Below, piece after piece: positions 11,188 to 23,747 of a DNA stretch of 64,000 nt (within the stretch, counting starts at the first letter, position 1; the number at the start of each line of letters is the position of its first letter). A program made the translations under genes and the position numbers. Origin of the DNA: Styela clava (Eukaryota > Chordata > Ascidiacea > Stolidobranchia > Styelidae). The stretch is taken from NCBI RefSeq assembly GCF_964204865.1, contig NC_135258.1:9229001-9293000 (forward strand). Direction: 5' to 3'. Below the pieces are notes generated by a model. That model ran no database searches and had not been told where the DNA came from. It worked only from the letters and a program-made list of their open reading frames with translations.

Positions 11188-14159
11188 TCATAACAATATC
11201 ACAGCTCCATTTTGTACCAGTTCAGCAATAGGTTTATATCTGATTAAAAATTGTGATCCTTCATCTAAATCTACTCTATCTGATGTCTGATCATCTGCGT
11301 CTTCCTCTACAATAACACCATCTTCTTTTCGAATCGCTTTTAGGAATACATAATGGTCGAGGTTTGGTGCGTGAACTGTAACGAAATAGAAATTTTTTAA
11401 TAAGGGTATTTGTACACCTCAAGCTCTGTAGCAGACTATGCACAAGTACATTTTATTCTGCCACAGAGAAAATGTTAGCATGTAAAATTTCACTTTTCAC
11501 TCCATAAATGCTTATATGGTTAAATTTGGTGTTACTAAATTTGGAAGATGAAGAATCGTTAATTAGGCTGTAAAAATTGTATATATAATTCATTCTACTA
11601 CATATTCCCAGACAAGCTACCAAATCGAACAATAGCTTGTGAGTCCCATTGAAAAAATATACCAACTAGAATCATCGTCCCATACACAATGTGTCCAGTA
11701 ATGAGATATACTGTCAGGTATGGTCATACCCTCATAACACAAGTTAAAAACCACTCATTGACCACAGAAATTGTAAATCTCTCTTACACAATATCCACAC
11801 ACACACTTGGTTAAAATTTTCTGGCTATCACAATTGAACTGCGACAAAAATGTAGCTACAAACAGTGTTCTCACCTGTTGTTGAAAGCTCTACATTCTGC
11901 ATTACTCTTGGCATATGATTGAGCGCAACTGTTTTCATATGCGTTTCTATATTTGCAGAAAGCCTGAACAAAACAAAAGCTGCAGGTAGCAACATCAACA
12001 ATACACCTTACGTATATATATAATTGGGTTGGAGGACATAATAAACTTTAATGTCCAATTGAAGTAACTCGGGTACAGTCAAGTAGAGAAGTTTAATGAG
12101 TCCAAAAAACGTGGATTGACACACTAGGTCGACAATTTATCCAACCTGGAGATAAATTTGATTGTTTTTGGAAAGAAATTTTACTTTGAAATTGATGACT
12201 TTTTTAGCATTTTTGGAATATCTAGTCATACAATCATTCAAAATATTGAAAAATCCAGATTGCAAGTTACGCATATCATTTGCTAATGATCCAACAACAT
12301 ACAATAGCAGAGTTCTTAAGTGTAGTGAGGAAGGAATGTTTCAAAAAAAAATGCAATGCTCAATACCTTGCCAGGTTCCTCAGCTCTTTTATACTAAATG
12401 GTGTGGAATATACACACGTAATTCATGTATGACAAACATTCATAAAAATAAAGATGCTTATAATAACACGAAATGGCATTACCTCGTCAAGTGGAGATTT
12501 ACCAATGAAGCACTCTGTCTTACCCCCGAGCATAGGTAAAATAAAATTGATGGAAAATGGATATCAAGGACTCCACGATCCCAACTTAAAATCAGGTCAA
12601 CAGTGATTTATAATTCAGAATTAAACGACTCACTCTTTTGCAAAAGCAAATTCTTCTGGAGATAATCTGGATGGTTCATCTTCAGATCTTGTTTTTTCTC
12701 TTTCAAGAAATACTGGTCCATGTATCTCAATCTTCTTGAGTCTACACCTCAGATAACTACTCAGAACATAACGTATACGATCCAGTTCCATTCTGTGAAT
12801 ACTAACCTAAAATATTAACAATAATAAATGACAAATGAAAGAAATAGGCCCATTAACATATTACAAACATTCATTAACCCTTTCCGTGCGGTGGGCACGT
12901 ATACGTACCCATGACAAAACTCGCTAGATTGCGGCGGGTACGTTGATGTACTCCACTGTTTTATTTAGCAATCGGTCGCAAACTGTTGGTCTAGTTTTTC
13001 CGGATTTTAGTTTATTGATAAGTCTTCGAGATTAACATAGGCGACGGTAAATCTCGCTTTCGTTTACCATGGAAATTTTATTTGCGGCGGAACGAGGGAG
13101 TGTTTTTGAAATTTATGCAAATTTGGGTGTTTGGGTGTAATAGAAGACATATTATCCCTTCCATCTACCAAAGTATTTTGAGTTAGATAACGAAATTGCT
13201 ACAGCAATATTATGCTATTGTTTGCCAACCAAGAAGCGGTAACAGTAGAGGATTTAGCGAATATTTCTATTTTTTATCACGGTTTGAAGTTTCAACACCC
13301 AAGAAAAAAATGCCTTTTTTCTATCTGGTTTGTGACTCAGACCACCCCTTTTAAAAAAAATTTTAATCGCCAATTGCAAGCTCTTTAAATAAGCTTTCCA
13401 ACGAGCCGTCAGTGAGCAGCAGAGGATCAATACTTTTTCGTTAGTCGATCGATTAGTTGTTGGGGTACAAATGCATAAAGTCGGCGTAGCAAATACGATT
13501 ATTTAATAAAAAATAAAAATCGCATGGAAAGGGTTAACTACTGTTGTAATGAAGTTGATTCAAATTCATTCAAAACCCTAATGCACAATAAGCCAATGTC
13601 ATCCAAAAATTATCTGTCTACAATCCTATAATAAAATTCCCTTGTGTATATTGAAATAATAATTTAAAAAAAAAAATTAAAAAAAAATACATCTGACTTT
13701 ATCAAATGCACATATTTACTTCTGAATTCTGAATACATCAATATATTATTTCCTGAATTGACATGTCGATAAAACAGCATACCTTTATATCCCCCTTCTT
13801 AGCTTGTTTCAAATTTCCTTCCATTTCCGCAACAAGTTCCATCACGCATTCAACAATTTCAGATTTACATTCCAATAAATCCGGTGCAAGTTTTTCATTC
13901 TGCCATGCCTGCAAAAAATTGAAAATGCAAAAAACTAAAAAATTATCTTACAGTCGTTTGAATATGAGATGTCATTTGTAATTTACATTTTGTAGCAACT
14001 GATTAAACATGCGTTAATAGAAATGTTTATATGACAGTATGACCTTTACCAATTTACCTGTTCCAACTTTTTTAATACTTCTGCGGCTGTCAATTGTTCT
14101 TCCTCAGCATCACTTTGATTAGGAGCCAATATATCACTGATATTCAGATCATCGGCCAT
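11188..14159 (-). CDS. GINS4: GINS complex subunit 4 (SLD5), 5 exons, 225 aa
   Basis: Coding exons on the minus strand: 14058-14159, 13783-13908, 12634-12806, 11875-11963 and 11188-11375. All phases fit, giving 678 nt and a TGA stop, for 225 aa against about 223 in human SLD5. Diagnostic stretches are LTAAEVLKKLEQ, AWQNEKLAPDLLE, EIVECVMELV, ELDRIRYVLSSYLRCRL, LERKTRSEDEPSRLSPEE-like sequence (here with EREKTR), VALNHMP, and C-terminal GSQFLIRYKPIAELVQNGAV. Residues 1 to about 155 form the helical A domain and about 165-225 the small beta-rich B domain. GINS joins MCM2-7 and CDC45 in the CMG replicative helicase in the nucleus. The start is the first ATG, with TACCGGTA 28 bp upstream. Intron 2 holds a piggyBac-type MITE. 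Confidence 0.96.
12878..13533. mobile_element. Non-autonomous piggyBac-type element, 656 bp, in GINS4 intron 2
   Basis: TTAA occurs at 12874-12877 and 13534-13537. Between them the sequence starts CCCTTTCCGTGCGG and ends CGCATGGAAAGGG, inverted repeats of about 13 bp with one mismatch. TTAA duplication plus a CCC...GGG terminus is the piggyBac signature. I see no transposase ORF inside. Confidence 0.85.
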
Positions 14160-14186
14160 ATTTTATTATAGCAATAACTAGGCTAC

Positions 14187-14194
14187 TACCGGTA
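14187..14194. promoter_or_regulatory. TACCGGTA palindrome just upstream of the GINS4 start codon
   Basis: The 8-bp palindrome lies 28 bp 5' of the ATG. It is one of at least eight copies in the window (see findings). Any regulatory role is inference. Confidence 0.3.
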
Positions 14195-14640
14195 TCTAAA
14201 CATACAATACTCATAGACTCAAGATATGCACATCTTAAACTCGTACTCGTATTAATACTGTAATAATACACCAGTTATGTGGGAGAGATTGTCGAACACT
14301 CACGTCGCGAGGTCCCTTAACAGCTGACCTTTTACTGTTTTACCAATATTTACCAATAGCATAAGCTATTATTTACTGAGATGACATTTAATCCAGCAAC
14401 CTCAAGACACTAGTGAATTTTATTTTATTTTTTTGAACTAATCTGCAGAGCGAAACCTGTGATAGATAACCAAGCCGATTTCTCGCATTGGGGAATTCCC
14501 TTAGAATATTCGCGCGCTTCATCTTGCGGCGCCAAGTGTACATTTCTGGGATAGGATTGAATTTCCATACCATCCCGGTGGAGGAGGAAGGTCGATAATA
14601 CGACTCAATCATATAGTAAACTATTGCCTCTTGTCCAGTC

Positions 14641-14853
14641 TATACCGTATGGGATTAGTTAGTCAGGTATTTGTTTCAGATGCATGTACTTGATAGTGGG
14701 GGATGTTGTAACGTAACCGACCAGCCGTCGTGTGAACCACCCTCAGTGAGAGGAGAGCTGCAACCCTATCGCACATAACTATCCCCGCATGGTATTGGAA
14801 TCTGTGAAACTACCAGGGTGATCAGAATTGCGGTGGCGACCGTATTTCTAGAT
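14641..14853 (-). repeat. tRNA-derived SINE family, copy 1
   Basis: On the minus strand this matches the copies at 46999-47238 (-) and 40815-40980 (+) in the same order: a B-box-like region, ATAGTTATGTGCGA, GGTTCACA, then TCAAGTACATGCATCTGAAA and CTGACTAACTAATCCC. The B box has decayed here. Confidence 0.65.
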
Positions 14854-15129
14854 GGCGAATTCAATTTAAAGATGATGAAGATTACGGATATATACCGGTA
14901 CTCGTGATCATTCCCTACCACTGTATACTGTTTCCCATCAAATTGTTTAAAATTTCACGGACGCTAACAAATAATGAAAGAAAAGTGTTTTCATCTCTTC
15001 TGCGCTCTTTCCCTCTCTTCTGCGCTGTTTCGCGTTCTTCTGCGCTCTACTGCGCGCTTCGCGCTCTATTCAGTGTTGTTTCGCTATTTTCTTACGTCGC
15101 CTAGACATGTAAGGTAAGGTAAAGGGTTT

Positions 15130-16550
15130 AATGGCGTCTTTGACAACTCGGTCTTTTACGCCAAATTTCAAAAGGAGTAGTCAGAATGATACAATAAAAA
15201 CATGTTTACAACTCTCGTTTGGTGGATATAGCAAATTTAATAATTATTGGAATCAAATTAGGAACATTGAAAATACTAATAATTTCCCAGGGTACATTCA
15301 TTTTTGCTGCTTCACGTCTTAATTCGCATCGTAAATTATTATACTTGGGACAATATAAAATAAAATGGGAAACAGTTTCATTTGTGTCACATCGACTACA
15401 TTGCCCTGTGGGATGTAGCCCTATTTTAAATAAATGATAGTTAAGTCTGATATGTCCAGTTTGAAGACGAAAAAATATTATTTCTTCTTAATCATTTAAT
15501 GGGCTATGTGAGGTCGAAAGTTTTTGTAATGGCTTGCAGTATCGTTTGCTTGATATGTTAAATTCCATTTCGCAAGACATGCTTGCTTGCACAATGTCTT
15601 AGCTTCTTTTAAAGACCGTTGAAGAACAGCATTAATGACAATTTTATTTGCTCCGTCTTTCGCCAGTCGATCCACTGCCTCATTACCGCTAATACCAATA
15701 TGTGCTGGTATCCACAGAAACTTGATATCGGTCGTGTGACAAATAATAGTATAAAGTAGTTGTATTTTTGTTGATAAAAAATGTTTAACATTCCAAATAT
15801 CCTGAATGCTTTCCAAGGCAGAAAGACAATCGCACAATATTAATACTTTTGAAGGCCTATTTTGCGATATCCATATCAAACTTCGATATATGGCATATAA
15901 TTCCGTACAGTAGGAAGTAGATAATGGATCGAGGCGGAATTTATTCGAAAATTCGTATTCTGGAATAAAAAAAGCAGAACCACAGCGAGTTTCAGATTTT
16001 GAACCGTCAGTATAGATCTCCAGGTAACCTGGATATTCCATTTCAATATACTCCAAACATTGTAACACAAAAACAGTAGGATTGTTGTATGTAACAGACA
16101 TAGTTGATAAAACTGTATCCACTTCAGGCGGAGGCATATTCCAGGGTGGAATGGGAAAAAATTTAGTGTTGTTGACAACTATGTTAGAAAAAATTCGAGA
16201 GGTCGAGAGCATATTAAAGGTTACAAAAGAATCAGAGTCTGGATAGTACTCATGCCAAGACTGCTTAATGAGTGATTCATTAGGATGATCCTTGTGAGAA
16301 AGGAGCAAGCATTTGTATGCAAGGCAACAGTTAAGATGTTGTATATGGAGCGGCATTTCGTTACAAGACTCTTGAAGTGATATTATTGGAGTGCTCTTCA
16401 TAGAGCCACCGCAAATACGTAGACACGTATTTTGTATTTTTTGCAACTTCTGTAAAATATATGGCGAAGTAAAATGGTATGCTTCAATGCCATACATCAA
16501 AATTGATCTGATGAGTGCCCTATATAGTGTTAAAAGGGGTGATTCCTGAT
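15130..16550 (-). pseudogene. 5'-truncated, broken LINE: end of reverse transcriptase, RNase H and C-terminal zinc knuckle
   Basis: The minus-strand frame from about 16550 begins in the final RT region (RALIRSILMYGIEAY), then LQKIQNTCLRICGG. The RNase H domain is complete in its key residues: IYTDGS, TELYAI, LCDCLSAL and WIPAHIGISGNEAVDRLA (the D-E-D-H/D set). The frame stops at 15496 after RPHIAH. The protein resumes in another frame after a further stop as FFRLQTGHIRLNYHLF and a CX2C...HX4C knuckle (CSRCDTNETVSHFILYC), running to about 15190. At least one frameshift and one stop therefore break it, and the copy lacks everything upstream of the RT tail. RNase H after RT points to I, Jockey-related or Ingi-type LINEs. 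It is a different family from the element at 1-2079. Confidence 0.85.
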
Positions 16551-19447
16551 AACGAATGAAAAAGCATCATCATTTTGCGGTCTCCTCCACCCTCTTTGTT
16601 TCTTTATTATAATCACACTTTTTTCTTGCCACGTCAAAAATTTTCTGCGCTCAGGCGGTCTTTTCAAAGTTGACGCTGTCAGGTGAGCATTGATTTCATG
16701 TTTGTGAATTTTTAGGATCAATCGTTTATGTGCATACTTTTTCATAATACGCTAATTTTTTCATAATCCAACGCTTGTATCTTCAGCCATTTTTCATAGC
16801 TGTACTAATGCAATTAAACTAAGCTTTGGCCTACAGTTATTGATCCAAATGTCTACAAAGTGGAATTGAGATTACAAGTTCTGAAATTGGTGAGATAATC
16901 TAAATCAGCAATGATTATTAGAGATAATTTCATTCTTTCAGTTAGTTAGCCCATAGCGTAATACTAAATGATACCTAGTGTGTAATTATTGAATCAAAGA
17001 CGACGACGTAAACAAATGGAGGCGATCGAGATCAATGAAATGTCCCAAGTTAGAACAAGTAAGAAACCTGAAATCGTATTCAAATTTACACTTTGGATAT
17101 ATTCCATATATACGAATTGCCCTCATCTTACTATTAGCTTATGTTAGCTTTTATTCAACCTATATAGTGCATCTTAACCATGTTACATATTTCAGTGTTT
17201 ATACAAACTGACTGAACGTAAACATGCTGCGAATGTTGACATCTGAAACTGCTTGAGCGGAACAAAAGCTACGGTTAAATAAATATTCATTAAATTATGG
17301 ATTACAGTTATAACAAGGCCATAATATAGCACTAGATTGAATTGAGAGTATACTTGGGTTGAATCAAAGACCCCTGGGAAGATATGCCTGTGCAATGATG
17401 TTTGGACCATTTCATAAATGAGATCTACATTCTACATAATTGATGAATTAAAAACTCAACAGAGATGCGGTTGTGTTGGGATGTTCCGGATATAGTACAG
17501 GTGATATTATTTGCCCAATTTTTTTTTTAAATTACTTCTCTTGTCACTTCTTTTGTTGTTTATATCCAAACATTTTTTTGTCATTTTAAGAATTTACGTG
17601 GGCCAAAGTAGCGTTCTCTTTTTCCATATCTTTCAGTTATACTAATGCAGATAAACCTAGGTTTAAGCTACAATTGTTGATTCTGTAACGTAAAAGTTGT
17701 GTTGCTGCTATGAATGGTCTTCTATCTGCGAACTTATCCGATAGTCCCGTCGACGACTTTATATTAGACTTCTAGAATCTGGACTCCGATATAAAGCAAT
17801 ATTTAATCAGAAGGTTCTATTGGGAATTCTCGAATGGGATAGTTGCGGGTTGCCCACTATATTTCCTACCTTCTCTCTCTTTTTTTTCTTCTTTTCTGTC
17901 TGTGCTATTTTGGGTTGAGTTGGGTTATTTAAAGGCTTTTGGAATTACTCTGTTTTGTGAATAAATTTTCTATCTTTATTTATTACTTTCTCGGAAAGAA
18001 GGTTTATTTTCAACCGATCAGAAACTAGTTCGTTTCGTTTTTGATAGGTAAAATTTTGGGAACATAGTATTAACATAGTATTAAAGCGATGATTGTTTCC
18101 AAATTCCTGACTCGAAGACTCATGGAAGTTTAGTTGAAGAGAGGCGATCAAGGATTAATAAGGTAACTGTTAATTTATTTACATTTATGCCCAACCGCAT
18201 GGCAATATAGTATGGTGAAGAAGAAATGGTGAAATAAAAGTGATAAAAACACGCTGTTGTACATCCGTTAACTGCTGTCCTTGCCTGGTCTGTTTCTCTC
18301 GTATCGCCGAATCGGCATAACTTTGCAAGATACTTTGATGTCAAATAACATCACATGTGATTGGCAGATGTTTCACAGGCAAATACATAAAACATATTAC
18401 CAGGTATATATATAGTTAACAAAAGGCAAGCAGACAGATTGCCTGGAACGTCTAAGCCGCTAACGTTTAAGCCGCGAACCTTTTTAGAATTTGTCAAGTT
18501 TCGCGCCCCACCTCAAAAATAACTTGCTGTATAAATAACGGATAGTTAAACGAAAGTATACTTTATTCAAAAATACATGTTGAAAATACGTAAAAGGAAA
18601 GTAAATATCTAAAATAAGGCAGGCGAGATCAATATAACAAATATTTATATTTTTAATTAGCTAAACGCAATCTAAAAAATTGTCTACGCCCCTTGTGCGC
18701 GATCGCCACTGCTCTTTACGATCAGCAACTATCTAACTTTATTTTATCATGTAGATTCTGTCCGGATTGCGGAACAAGTGGATTGAGGCGACAACGGATC
18801 TCTCAAATCATCTGTCTGTTCAAATTAGGCATTTTTATGATTGCGCATTGTTTCAGCTAGAATATTTGATATTGTTTTATAGTCTTTTATAGCTGTGAAG
18901 TCGGGATGTCGTTTAATTTAATTAGCAGTCTTGTGTACTTGAAAGTGTTAATTAAGGCGCATTTGTCATTGTTGGGCGAAGTCTTAAAACCCAATAGTTC
19001 ATTACCAGTTCACAAGTTATTCCGTTTAGAGAGTTTTGGTAATATTGGTGAGCTAATATTCCAGTTGCGAAAACGCACTTCTTTGCCTCGTTCATCGCTG
19101 CTTTTTCCTCAATACACCACAGAAATAACTATAGTTACTGTTGCTATTTGCGGCATTAGGTACACAGACTTGCAGAAGAATTTACTCAAGTTGCCGGTCT
19201 GGAGTCTAAAATCGTTGGACCTCAGATCGTTTTGTTATTATGTTATTATTGGGAATCTTTTTCTTGTTTCTGTGATGAAAAAATAGCCTTTCTCTATTAA
19301 CTATACCAGTCAAAATTAACAATTGCGCGCGTTGTGGAGTAGTCTACTATGACAGATTGCATATTCGTACTACTTCGTTTTGATTTTCGTGCCCATATAT
19401 TTGAGCATCACTATCGTGATGTATCAAGTTGAAAGCTTAGTTTCGAA
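16551..19447. other. Gene-poor interval with decayed repeats
   Basis: No host gene is recognised. The GCGAACCTTTTTAG / CAAGTTTCGCGCCCCACC region near 18475-18520, and the CGCCCCTTGTGCGCGATCG region near 18690, look like pieces of DNA transposon but have no clear ends. A 126-codon plus-strand frame at 18906-19286 has no family signature and no splice context I trust. Confidence 0.45.
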
Positions 19448-20338
19448 CAGGGGCGTAGCCAGAGGGTCAAATCCCCCCTCCCCTCTTTTGGAATGTGTAA
19501 AAACGACGACTAATAGGCGCGATTTGCCACGCGCCGAATAATCGCTGCTCCGGATGCCGTCAAGTAGAAGCGACGTGATTGGTTGTGACTAAGGCGATTT
19601 ATGGACCTTTTCCCGACCTTTTAAAGAGTGGTTTTGCGAGTTGTCGCCTGTAAAATGGGGTATTTTGCTTCAAACCATTATTCTGATTCATAGCATTCAA
19701 TAATATGTTTTGTAAAAGTACCGGTGAAGAATTTTAGCCTAGTCTATTGCAGCTATTTGTACACTAATTTTTTTTCACTGCAGTTAAACTGAAACTTCTA
19801 AGAAAACAAAGTGATCATTGAATTATTTGATTTACATTTAAATATCCGAAACAGAACTAAAAATTAACGAATAGATTTCAAAAACGCGAAAACGAGGTAA
19901 TGTTTACGACGACGCCTGAAAATCAGTCCGAGCGAGAAAAGTGTCTGAGAGGATGCGAAACCACGTCACTCTTTGCATCTTGCTGATTGGCCAATGTCCG
20001 AAGTAAACAAGGAAGTCTATTGCTCGGGGAAACATCCATTCAGTCCGCAATTTCCATTTAATGCCCATATTCCTGGCAAATCCTGACATATTCAGTTTCG
20101 ATTTCTAGAAACATTCTGTATCACACATAGCAACATCAGTTCTCTTAGAAACTCGCGTTTTGCGGCCTCCGGCCAAGATCACCTGTTGCTGTCAAACTTG
20201 GCAATTACAAATTTCGGCGCTACGAAAGTATTCGTACCAAGATGACGCACAACCTGAACCCTAACCTGGCACACTTACTATTTCAGGTTGTGCGACATTT
20301 CGTACACACCTAAATTTCAGACCCCCCCCCCCCCCCTT
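19448..20338. mobile_element. hAT-type element, 891 bp, carrying a nested small MITE
   Basis: The left end is CAGGGGCGTAGCCAGAGGG, a typical hAT-class terminus. The right end is a poly-C run ending CCCCTT where CCCCTG is expected. Both sides are flanked by the same 8 bp, GTTTCGAA (19440-19447 and 20339-20346). The copy is decayed and has no transposase. About 20218-20312 is a separate small inverted-repeat element listed below. Confidence 0.65.
20218..20312. mobile_element. Small MITE, family CGTACCAAGATGGCGCACAAC, copy 1
   Basis: The left arm has CGTACCAAGATGACGCACAA. The right arm, reversed, has GTACGAAATGTCGCACAACC, so the segment is an inverted repeat. It is related to the element at 23748-23862 and to the half-copy at 34122. 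Confidence 0.55.
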
Positions 20339-21098
20339 GTTTCGAATCTTATGAATTTTTGAGTTGAATTGTGCATGTCAATGTTTAAATTTTTAGAATA
20401 TGTTTTTCATCGGTGGTGTGAAATGTAATCCATAATCGCCCTGTTCTGTTGAATATGTTTTAATATTTCAGCTGCGTTCTGGTTGGAAAAATCAAAAGGA
20501 CAGTCGACAACCGGACACGTACGTTGAAGAACATTTGGATGAATTGTCGTACCATCTTGATTATATAAACAAGTGTATTTTTTTATATAACCATCTTTCT
20601 ACCAGAGTTTGCCGGATATCAAAGCTTGCCATAGTGGCAGCGTATCTGCGTGAAATGCGCCCTTTTGATCGATTTTTAACTACGGGTTGTTGCTTTGGGA
20701 TACTTTTACGTTATTTAGGTAGTTTTTATCAAATATGTATGCCACTGAGCCCAGGTATCCCACAGAAATTCACAATTCTTCATTTCGTGTCTGATCATGG
20801 CAAAAAAGCTTAATATGTCAATGTTGCTCGCTTTTAAGCAATCCGTCCCTGCATTCCCATTAATATCTTAACCTTGGCCACCTCTTTTTTTTCCGAAGAC
20901 TAGATGTAGATTTTTGTTCATTCTCTTGCTTGAAGAATAATTAAATTATAGAAGCAATATCCGTTTCTCCATGCTCGTTGGCTGTCGGGGACTGGGTTTT
21001 GTTAAAGGCTAATAGGAAATGGAGTTGGAGCATAGGTGTAAGAAATGTCTCAAAATGTCATTTTGACTGGTTTCTGCGGATTTTACACTGGGACATCA
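20339..21098. other. Interval with no recognised gene
   Basis: A 92-codon plus-strand frame (20535-20813) has no recognisable motif. No repeat boundary or coding exon is supported. Confidence 0.4.
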
Positions 21099-22023
21099 CA
21101 AGGTTATGACGTCACACTGGCTAGCTGCGATTTTATTGCGCGGCTGATCCGGGCCGGAACGACGCGATTTTTTTATCTCTGGCCGACGTAGGCCACAGAT
21201 AAATCGAGTATAATTGCCGAAATTTATACACAACCATGCTTGATCATACATCAGAATGAAAATTTCAAAATTTTCTGAGGTTTTGACCCTTCGATTTCCT
21301 TCATATTTTCTTATTTTGGGGTTTCTGTAGTCCACAGCTCGAGTTTCTCCTTTGTTATATAGATCTTTGCGCCGCCCTTCCAGTGACGACACACATTTGA
21401 CAAGTGGATGTTACATTCGCGGGATTCAAACTTTAGTCACTGTGAACAAATCTATGGTCCACTCAGCGCCTTAACTAACCAAGCCAATCAAGAACTTAGA
21501 AACAATGGGGTAAGGTCTAATATTTATGTATCATCTCAAAGGACTTGTGAAAAAAAAATTATAAATTCATTTATGATGAATGATAAATATGAGAACTTAG
21601 AACTTCGCTCCCGCTTTTCTCCTTCTTGGCCTAGTTAGTAAAGGCGGTTGATATACCTTTAGTTTGTTCATGGTGACCAAAGTTTGAATCCCGCGAACTT
21701 ACTGTCCCGTATCAATTTCGTGTCGTCATTAATTGGATTACGCAGATATATAAAGTATGAAGGAAGCTCCGACTTATAAGAAGATAGAATTCACAAAATA
21801 AACTAAAATGGAGAAAATCGACGGGTGAGACCTTGGAAAATGAACATTTTTGAAATTTATATTCGGATCATGCATGACTGTAGATAAATTTCGGAAAGTA
21901 TACTCGATTTATCTACGGCCAATAGTCGGCCACACCTAAATATAAATCGCGGCGTTTCGGCTCAGATCCAGCGCCGGCCTGCCCCAAAATACAGCTGCTC
22001 GCTAGGGTGACGTCATAACCTAG
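21099..22023. mobile_element. 925-bp foldback element with tRNA-like arms
   Basis: Ends are CAAGGTTATGACGTCAC and, reversed, CTAGGTTATGACGTCAC. The similarity continues inward through both halves: GCTGCGATTTTATT against GCAGCTGTATTTTG, CCGAAATTTAT on both sides, TGACGACAC on both sides, and CGCGGGATTCAAACTTT near 21418 against AAAGTTTGAATCCCGCG near 21690. The whole element is thus an imperfect inverted repeat with arms near 370-400 bp. GTTTGAATCCCGCG resembles a Pol III B box and TGGCCTAGTTAGTAAAGG an A box. Flanking 8-mers GGACATCA and TGACGTCA (6 of 8 identical) may be an old target duplication. Confidence 0.75.
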
Positions 22024-22031
22024 TGACGTCA

Positions 22032-22840
22032 TACGCATGTTGCACACGCCCTTTTCTACATTTCGATGATTGCTAGTTTATCCCGAACAACTATTCGAAA
22101 CCTGACAAACTCAGCCCAGATTCCGAGCAAGCATTGAAATTTTTTTTCTCATCGGTTATATTTATTTATCAATATCCATTAACAAAAATGAAGAAAACTT
22201 TTTAGATTATGTTAAAATAACAAAAACTGCAAGGATTCTAGGCACAGAACGACGGAATTTGTGACAAAGTACAGAAACCTTACTAACTTACAAGACACCG
22301 TATTCAAATAAATCTTTCGCTTTTATCTATGATAGCAGTCTACGAGCTGATAGTTATTTGATGGCAGCCTCGCATGTAGGCAGCCCTCACATGTACACAT
22401 CAAGAAATCTCGGTGTATCTCAGTGTTCCTAACCAATCAAGCGGCTAAGCAAGGGCTAAGCAAGCGCTGACCTCTTCTAAAACCCGGATACAGAACTGAT
22501 TAACATAAAATGGAAAATACGATTGGTACAATTATAAAACACTCTATATCAAGATAAAACTGCCATTCTACATCTGCTTCATGCGAGATTACAATCATCT
22601 TTTACTTCAGTCCAGTACGCACCTGAAATATATAAAACTAGTTTAACAGCGTTGAAAGAAATATCTCACAAACCGCCACGATTTTAATTGAAATATAACT
22701 TCTGGACTAAAATTGCTATCCCCAATTCCATAATCTACAATTAAAATTACGAGTAAAACACCCATACGCTTGGGATTCGATAACAGCGAAAATTTACAGC
22801 ATTCGAAATTTCTCCGCAAATCGATTCTATAACCTTAAGG
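22032..22840. other. Interval with no recognised gene
   Basis: AT-rich; I see no supported exon, repeat boundary or RNA gene. Confidence 0.4.
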
Positions 22841-23072
22841 CGGTGGTCGGCAACCTTTTGTCGCTCGTGGGCCAAAATTAAGAGTTCAAGTCATTGGCGG
22901 GCCGCACATATTTTCAAAAAGTTGAAAACCGAACGGATGATAATTTTTATAATAAAAATCAAGCAATCATCTATCGAACAGAATATAGATTTATTTCCTC
23001 ATTGCATTGCACCTAAAAAAACATTTGAATCCCATTTGCGGGCCGGAATATATACTCCGTTGCCGACCCCTG
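22841..23072. mobile_element. hAT-type MITE, 232 bp
   Basis: It starts CGGTGGTCGGCAACC and ends GTTGCCGACCCCTG, inverted repeats of the GGTCGGCAAC class, with GGGCCGCACAT and GCGGGCCGG inside. Flanks CCTTAAGG and TCTTAAAG match at 6 of 8 positions, consistent with an aged target duplication. Confidence 0.7.
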
Positions 23073-23426
23073 TCTTAAAGGGATATAATGGAGATAGCCA
23101 TAGACAGGATCGTGCCAAACTTTTCTGCTACCCAGGCGAGTTTTCGATAATGGTCCCCCTTACATCCAATTTGAAAAAGAATTCGGGAAAAACAAATTAT
23201 AGCTAGGCGAATATACTAAAATTATAAATTGCAGCTAAAATTGGATAATAAAAGTATCGAAAAAGTAACAGGTTGAATAATTTTTTTACTATATTTCACG
23301 CTTTTATAAAAAGAATGGAATAATTACTTGCTTTATCCAAATTTGTAATATAGAGATTGCCTTGATTCGCTGTTCCTGGATTTGAAATTCAGATTTTCTC
23401 ACCAGAATAACAGCTATTTATATATC

Positions 23427-23547
23427 CGTGGCTATTTGACGAAGTACGCTGTTATGAGGGACGGGCACACGGCTGTTTTCTTCCCATTGAGTTATTGATG
23501 AAACATGACTCTTATGAGTGACGACTCAGCGAACTGACTGAGTGATG
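23427..23547 (+). repeat. Direct repeat unit, copy 1
   Basis: It shares GTGGC(T/C)ATTTGACG(A/T)AGT, the TTTTCTTCCCA(T/G)TGA region, GAGTTATTGAT(G/A)AAACATGA and GAACTGACTGAGTGATG with 23895-24032 in the same order. Confidence 0.65.
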
Positions 23548-23747
23548 GATTCTACGTTTTCAGTAATCTATATGCCTTAGGACTCGTTAAAATGAAAGTC
23601 TGCATACAATCATATCTTAATTTATATGCCTTGAGGGTCTGCATACAATCATGTTTAAATATGAAATTTACATATCTTCTTAGTAATCAAGATTTTAATA
23701 TTAAGTTACCAGGTATTCCCGGCTTCAGTATTTGATGCCAGTATAGC

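Larger units (their letters stand above)
14160..15130. other. GINS4 promoter side and a SINE; no gene
   Basis: This holds the presumed GINS4 5' flank, then SINE copy 1 (listed separately), then a short TTCTGCGCTCTTTC-like repeated pyrimidine-rich stretch at about 14996-15070. A 74-codon minus-strand frame at 14388-14612 has no recognisable homology. Confidence 0.5.

Noticed and set aside
12162..12539. 125-codon plus-strand ORF in GINS4 intron 3
   Set aside because: Lies opposite a confirmed gene, has no family motif and no promoter or splice evidence; treated as intron sequence.
16498..16500. Start codon of a 334-aa RNase H gene
   Set aside because: The triplet is TTG and the frame continues upstream into reverse-transcriptase sequence; it is a truncated LINE, not a host gene.
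18906..19286. 126-codon plus-strand ORF
   Set aside because: No recognisable domain, no splice context and no conserved pattern; ORFs of this size are expected by chance here.
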